Shown in pieces: positions 6,346-12,107 of a stretch of 12,107 nt of DNA. A program made the translations under genes and the position numbers. Origin of the DNA: Streptomyces lilacinus (GTDB lineage Bacteria; Actinomycetota; Actinomycetes; Streptomycetales; Streptomycetaceae); NCBI GenBank assembly GCA_000715685.1, contig KL569401.1, positions 8,913-21,019 of the forward strand, given 5' to 3'. The notes beneath the pieces are model-generated. The model ran no database searches, was not told the origin of the DNA, and saw nothing but the letters and a program-made list of their open reading frames with translations. Numbering within the stretch: the first letter of the stretch is position 1; each line of letters begins with the position of its first letter.

Positions 6346-7470
6346 CTACTTCAGGAACGCGACCTCCGGGTACGCCGCCGACGGCCGCTCCAGCAGGGGG
6401 CTCGGCTTTCCGCGCAGGTGCCGGTCGAAGAACGCGCTCACGTACGCCCGGGTGACGGCCGTCGCGCGGGCGGCCTTGAGCGTGCCGAAGGCCCCGGGGA
6501 CGGCCTCCGACGGGATGCCCGGCGGCATGCCGAAGTTCTCCACCAGCCAGGGGGTGTCGGTGAAGGTCAGGTGACCGCCGTCGGTGACGTCGAGCCAGCG
6601 CTTCCAGCCGGTCAGGTGCCGCCAGGTCTTCTCCCAGTCCTCCAGGGCGTCCGGGTGGGCGGTCCGCTGGGCACCCAGCAGCAGGACCGGGCGCTTCGGG
6701 CCGTCGGCGGACGGCTCGGTGAAGAAGTTGCCGTCCATGTTCACCGCGGCCTTCACCCGCGGATCAGTGCGCATGGCCTCCACCGCGCTCGCCCCGCCGA
6801 TCGAGTGACCGGCCGCGCCGATGCGGGAGCGGTCGACGCGCAGGCCGCTGCCGGGGGCCGTCAGGCGGTCGAGGACGAACGAGATGTCCTTGGCGCGGTT
6901 GCTCATCACGGAGCCCGCGTCCGGCTTCGCGCACAGCAGGCAGTCCTCGATGCGGCCGCCGGGGAACTCCACCGGAGCCTCGTAGGTGTGGTCGACGGCG
7001 GCCACGGCGTACCCGCGCGAGGCCAGGTCCTCGGCCAGCCCGGTGAGCGTGAAGCGGCTCATCCCGAAGCCGGGGGACAGCACGACGAGCGGGCGCGCCT
7101 TCGGGGCGGGCAGTGCGTTGAGGGTCGCGTGGGTCCGTACCGTGGCGGCGGCCTCGGTGCCGAGGAGCTTCTTCGCCAACTCCTTCGACACGTAGGGGGC
7201 CTTCGGCCCGGCCGAGGGAAGCGCCGGGTACCACAGCGACACCATGAGCTCGCGGTGACCCGCGGCCGGCTTCCACGGGTCGGGGCGCGAGGTGTCGACC
7301 AGGTGCAGCGTCCTCGTACCGATCGGCGTTCCCGTCGATGGTGCGGGCACCTCGACGGGGGCGGAGGCGGGGCGGGACGCCGCGACGGCGGCGGACGGTA
7401 ACTGCGGGGCGACGAGGGCGGTCAGGAGCGCGGCTGCCAGCAGCGACCGCCGTGAAGTGATCTTCGGCAT
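6346..7470 (-). CDS. Exported PAF-acetylhydrolase-like alpha/beta hydrolase, with TTA codon
   Basis: A secreted serine esterase or lipase of 374 residues. It has a Tat-like signal peptide: TSRRSLL (residues 5-11) gives the twin arginines, then a hydrophobic core and an AVA cleavage site near residue 30. The mature domain shows the alpha/beta-hydrolase triad: Ser223 in GHSIGG, probable Asp246 in NMDGNFF and probable His300 in DGGHLTFTD. LSPGFGMSRF, about 100 residues before the serine, matches the oxyanion region of platelet-activating-factor acetylhydrolases. The likely reaction is hydrolysis of short or oxidised acyl esters; substrate unknown. ATG 7470 is chosen because it gives a proper signal peptide; ATG 7515 would add 15 residues. 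No Shine-Dalgarno is evident, but TAGCCT on the minus strand (7478-7483) sits 7 nt upstream, so a leaderless start is possible. Codon 24 (Leu, 7399-7401) is TTA, hinting at bldA control. Confidence 0.88.
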   Translation of the reverse strand: MPKITSRRSLLAAALLTALVAPQLPSAAVAASRPASAPVEVPAPSTGTPIGTRTLHLVDTSRPDPWKPAAGHRELMVSLWYPALPSAGPKAPYVSKELAKKLLGTEAAATVRTHATLNALPAPKARPLVVLSPGFGMSRFTLTGLAEDLASRGYAVAAVDHTYEAPVEFPGGRIEDCLLCAKPDAGSVMSNRAKDISFVLDRLTAPGSGLRVDRSRIGAAGHSIGGASAVEAMRTDPRVKAAVNMDGNFFTEPSADGPKRPVLLLGAQRTAHPDALEDWEKTWRHLTGWKRWLDVTDGGHLTFTDTPWLVENFGMPPGIPSEAVPGAFGTLKAARATAVTRAYVSAFFDRHLRGKPSPLLERPSAAYPEVAFLK

Positions 7471-7529
7471 GACCGTCAGGCTAGGCGGCGCGGTCGCTCC
7501 GGGCATCCTTCTCATGGCCGAGACGACCG

Positions 7530-7559
7530 CGGTCCCTCCACCAGAGGGTGGAGGGACCG
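7530..7559 (-). terminator. metH transcription terminator hairpin
   Basis: A perfect 13-bp stem with a 4-nt loop (arms 7530-7542 and 7547-7559) begins about 40 nt beyond the metH stop on the minus strand. No U-run follows. It probably ends metH transcripts and insulates the downstream hydrolase gene, whose start is 60 nt further on. Being symmetric, it could also stop read-through on the plus strand. Confidence 0.85.
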
Positions 7560-7599
7560 GGCAAGAAAGCAGGCCTCCGGCCCCCGGACCTTCGCCGCG

Positions 7600-11109
<3,510 letters not shown>

Positions 11110-11144
11110 GGGTGTGCTCCCGGGTGTGCGACGGCTGTCGGCTT

Positions 11145-11167
11145 TGCGCCCTCCTGCAGAGGGCGCA
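11145..11167 (-). promoter_or_regulatory. metH: Stem-loop in the metH 5' leader
   Basis: A perfect 9-bp stem (TGCGCCCTC at 11145-11153, GAGGGCGCA at 11159-11167) around a 5-nt loop, 35 nt upstream of the metH ATG on the minus strand. A second small stem, CGAC-AGCC-GTCG, follows it towards the start codon. Position and strength would suit an attenuator, an RNA-stability element or a protein-binding site. It does not match the riboswitch classes I know for methionine-cycle genes. Confidence 0.5.
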
Positions 11168-11352
11168 CGCCGCAAGCGTATCCGGCGGATCGACCGGAAG
11201 CAGGGGGTGTCCATGCTGCGGACGGCGGCGCGGACCGGGCGACCCGTCACGATCCGGACGCGGGGGATGGCCGGTTTCGGTCGGGTGTCCGCGCTGAGCG
11301 ATCATGGTCATGCCTGCTGTCGGGTATCCCCTGGTCGGCATCGGCCGATAGT

Positions 11353-11369
11353 GTTCAGCATTGCCGAAC
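11353..11369 (+). promoter_or_regulatory. Imperfect palindrome, candidate GylR operator
   Basis: GTTCAGCATTGCCGAAC is a 17-bp near-palindrome (7 of 8 pairs around a central T) 48 nt upstream of the gylR start. Length and half-site form are what IclR-family dimers bind, and GylR is known to regulate its own gene, so self-binding is the likely role. TTGCCG (11361-11366), within it, could serve as a -35. Confidence 0.6.
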
Positions 11370-11386
11370 GGATACAAACGGATACA
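11367..11386 (+). repeat. 10-bp perfect tandem repeat upstream of gylR
   Basis: AACGGATACA occurs twice in direct tandem (11367-11376 and 11377-11386), starting inside the right arm of the palindrome and ending 31 nt before the gylR ATG. One helical turn per copy would set two protein contacts on the same DNA face. It probably overlaps the gylR -10 region. Confidence 0.75.
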
Positions 11387-11417
11387 GCCGGGCGGCGGCG
11401 TGTGAGGAGGTTGCTCG

Positions 11418-12107
11418 ATGGCACGGACCATCCAGTCGCTGGAGCGGGCGGCGGCGATGCTGCGGCTGCTCGCCGGTGGGGAGCGGCGGCTCGGCCTGTC
11501 CGACGTGGCCTCGGCGCTGGGGCTCGCGAAGGGCACGGCGCACGGCATCCTGCGCACGCTGCAGCAGGAGGGCTTCGTCGAGCAGGACCCCGCCTCGGGC
11601 CGCTATCAACTGGGCGCCGAGCTGCTGCGGCTGGGCAACAGCTACCTGGACGTCCACGAGCTGCGCGCCCGCGCCCTCGTGTGGGCCGACGACCTGGCCC
11701 GGTCCTCCGGCGAGAGCGTTTATCTCGGCGTCCTCCACCAACAGGGCGTCCTCATCGTCCACCACGTCTTCCGCCCCGACGACAGCCGCCAGGTGCTCGA
11801 GGTCGGCGCGATGCAGCCGCTGCACAGCACCGCCCTGGGCAAGGTCCTGTGCGCCTACGACCCGGTGGCCCACACCGAGGTGGCCGACGCCGACCGCGAG
11901 GCCTTCACCCCCAAGACCGTGACGGTCATGTCCGAGCTCGAGGGCGTGCTCGACCTCACCCGGGCCCGCGGCTGGGCGGCGGACGTCGAGGAGACCTGGG
12001 CGGGCGTGGCGTCCGTCGCGGCTCCCATCCACGACCGGCGCCGGATGCCGGTCGGCGCGGTGGGCATCACCGGTGCCGTCGAGCGCGTGTGCGAGGACGG
12101 CGAGCTG
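11418..12107 (+). CDS. gylR: GylR, IclR-family repressor of the glycerol operon (3' end beyond window)
   Basis: The first 230 residues of an IclR-type regulator, open to the last base; the known protein is about 254 residues, so only the tail is missing. The winged helix covers residues ~6-66 (LSDVASALGLAKGTAHGILRTLQQEGFVE), and the effector-binding IclR domain begins near residue 80 and includes HSTALGKV and GAVGITGAV. The start MARTIQSLERAAAMLRLLAG and much of the rest agree with what I remember of S. coelicolor GylR, which represses glycerol uptake and catabolism genes and is relieved by glycerol-3-phosphate. Divergent metH is the same neighbour as in S. coelicolor, which supports the call. 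GGAGG at 11406-11410 lies 7 nt before the ATG. The glycerol transporter and kinase genes are expected just past the window. Confidence 0.93.
   Translation, partial: MARTIQSLERAAAMLRLLAGGERRLGLSDVASALGLAKGTAHGILRTLQQEGFVEQDPASGRYQLGAELLRLGNSYLDVHELRARALVWADDLARSSGESVYLGVLHQQGVLIVHHVFRPDDSRQVLEVGAMQPLHSTALGKVLCAYDPVAHTEVADADREAFTPKTVTVMSELEGVLDLTRARGWAADVEETWAGVASVAAPIHDRRRMPVGAVGITGAVERVCEDGEL

Larger units (their letters stand above)
11110..11417. promoter_or_regulatory. Divergent metH-gylR control region (308 bp)
   Basis: This gene-free stretch must hold the promoters for metH (leftward) and gylR (rightward). It contains a leader hairpin close to metH, and a 17-bp imperfect palindrome plus a 10-bp tandem repeat close to gylR; each has its own entry. 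Also present is the 10-bp palindrome ATCGGCCGAT at 11340-11349. I could not fix a clear -35/-10 pair for either gene. Between about 11170 and 11300 I see only GC-rich sequence with weak short hairpins. Confidence 0.7.

Noticed and set aside
7576..7588. TCCGG-CCC-CCGGA mini-hairpin just after the metH stop
   Set aside because: A 5-bp stem is weak beside the perfect 13-bp stem immediately downstream, which is the more credible terminator.
11110..11417. Cobalamin, SAM or SAH riboswitch upstream of metH
   Set aside because: I searched the minus-strand leader by eye for the B12 box and SAM/SAH conserved cores and did not find them. Only an isolated 9-bp hairpin is supported.

Overview
The window is very GC-rich with strong third-position GC bias, and it reads as chromosomal DNA of a Streptomyces or close relative. 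The best evidence is the right end: a cobalamin-dependent methionine synthase gene (metH, minus strand) diverges from an IclR-family gene matching GylR, the glycerol-operon repressor. This is the metH-gylR order I recall from Streptomyces coelicolor, where gylR precedes the glycerol uptake and catabolism genes. The left end is not genomic: bases 1-18 are the Tn5/Nextera transposon mosaic end, so the window begins at a sequencing-contig edge with untrimmed adapter.

Layout, left to right: (1) adapter, then a 5'-truncated GH31 glycoside hydrolase (+) closed by a strong hairpin terminator; (2) a TetR regulator (+) whose start codon lies just after nested CTCTCCA palindromes; (3) a small VOC/glyoxalase-fold protein (+); (4) a tight unit of a second TetR regulator, a VC0807-family membrane protein and an FAD-dependent aromatic-type monooxygenase (+), with 1-nt and 10-nt gaps, preceded by two copies of an 18-bp operator-like motif spaced exactly 30 bp apart and positioned over a promoter that appears to start transcription at the ATG; (5) converging on it, an exported PAF-acetylhydrolase-like alpha/beta hydrolase (-) with a Tat-type signal; (6) metH (-) with its own 13-bp stem terminator and a leader hairpin; (7) a 308-bp divergent control region with a 17-bp imperfect palindrome and a 10-bp tandem repeat; (8) gylR (+), cut by the window end.

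How they fit together: metH is methionine-cycle housekeeping and gylR controls glycerol use. The TetR-VC0807-monooxygenase unit looks like a self-regulated small-molecule response cassette, in which the repressor probably senses a lipophilic or aromatic compound that the monooxygenase oxidises. Two genes, the VC0807 gene (codon 6) and the exported hydrolase (codon 24), carry an early TTA leucine codon. In Streptomyces this codon needs the developmentally controlled bldA tRNA, so both may be limited to late growth. I found no RNA genes, CRISPR arrays, insertion sequences or integrase sites. The 184-bp gap 2836-3019 holds only the presumed promoter of the VOC gene and short GC-rich hairpins.
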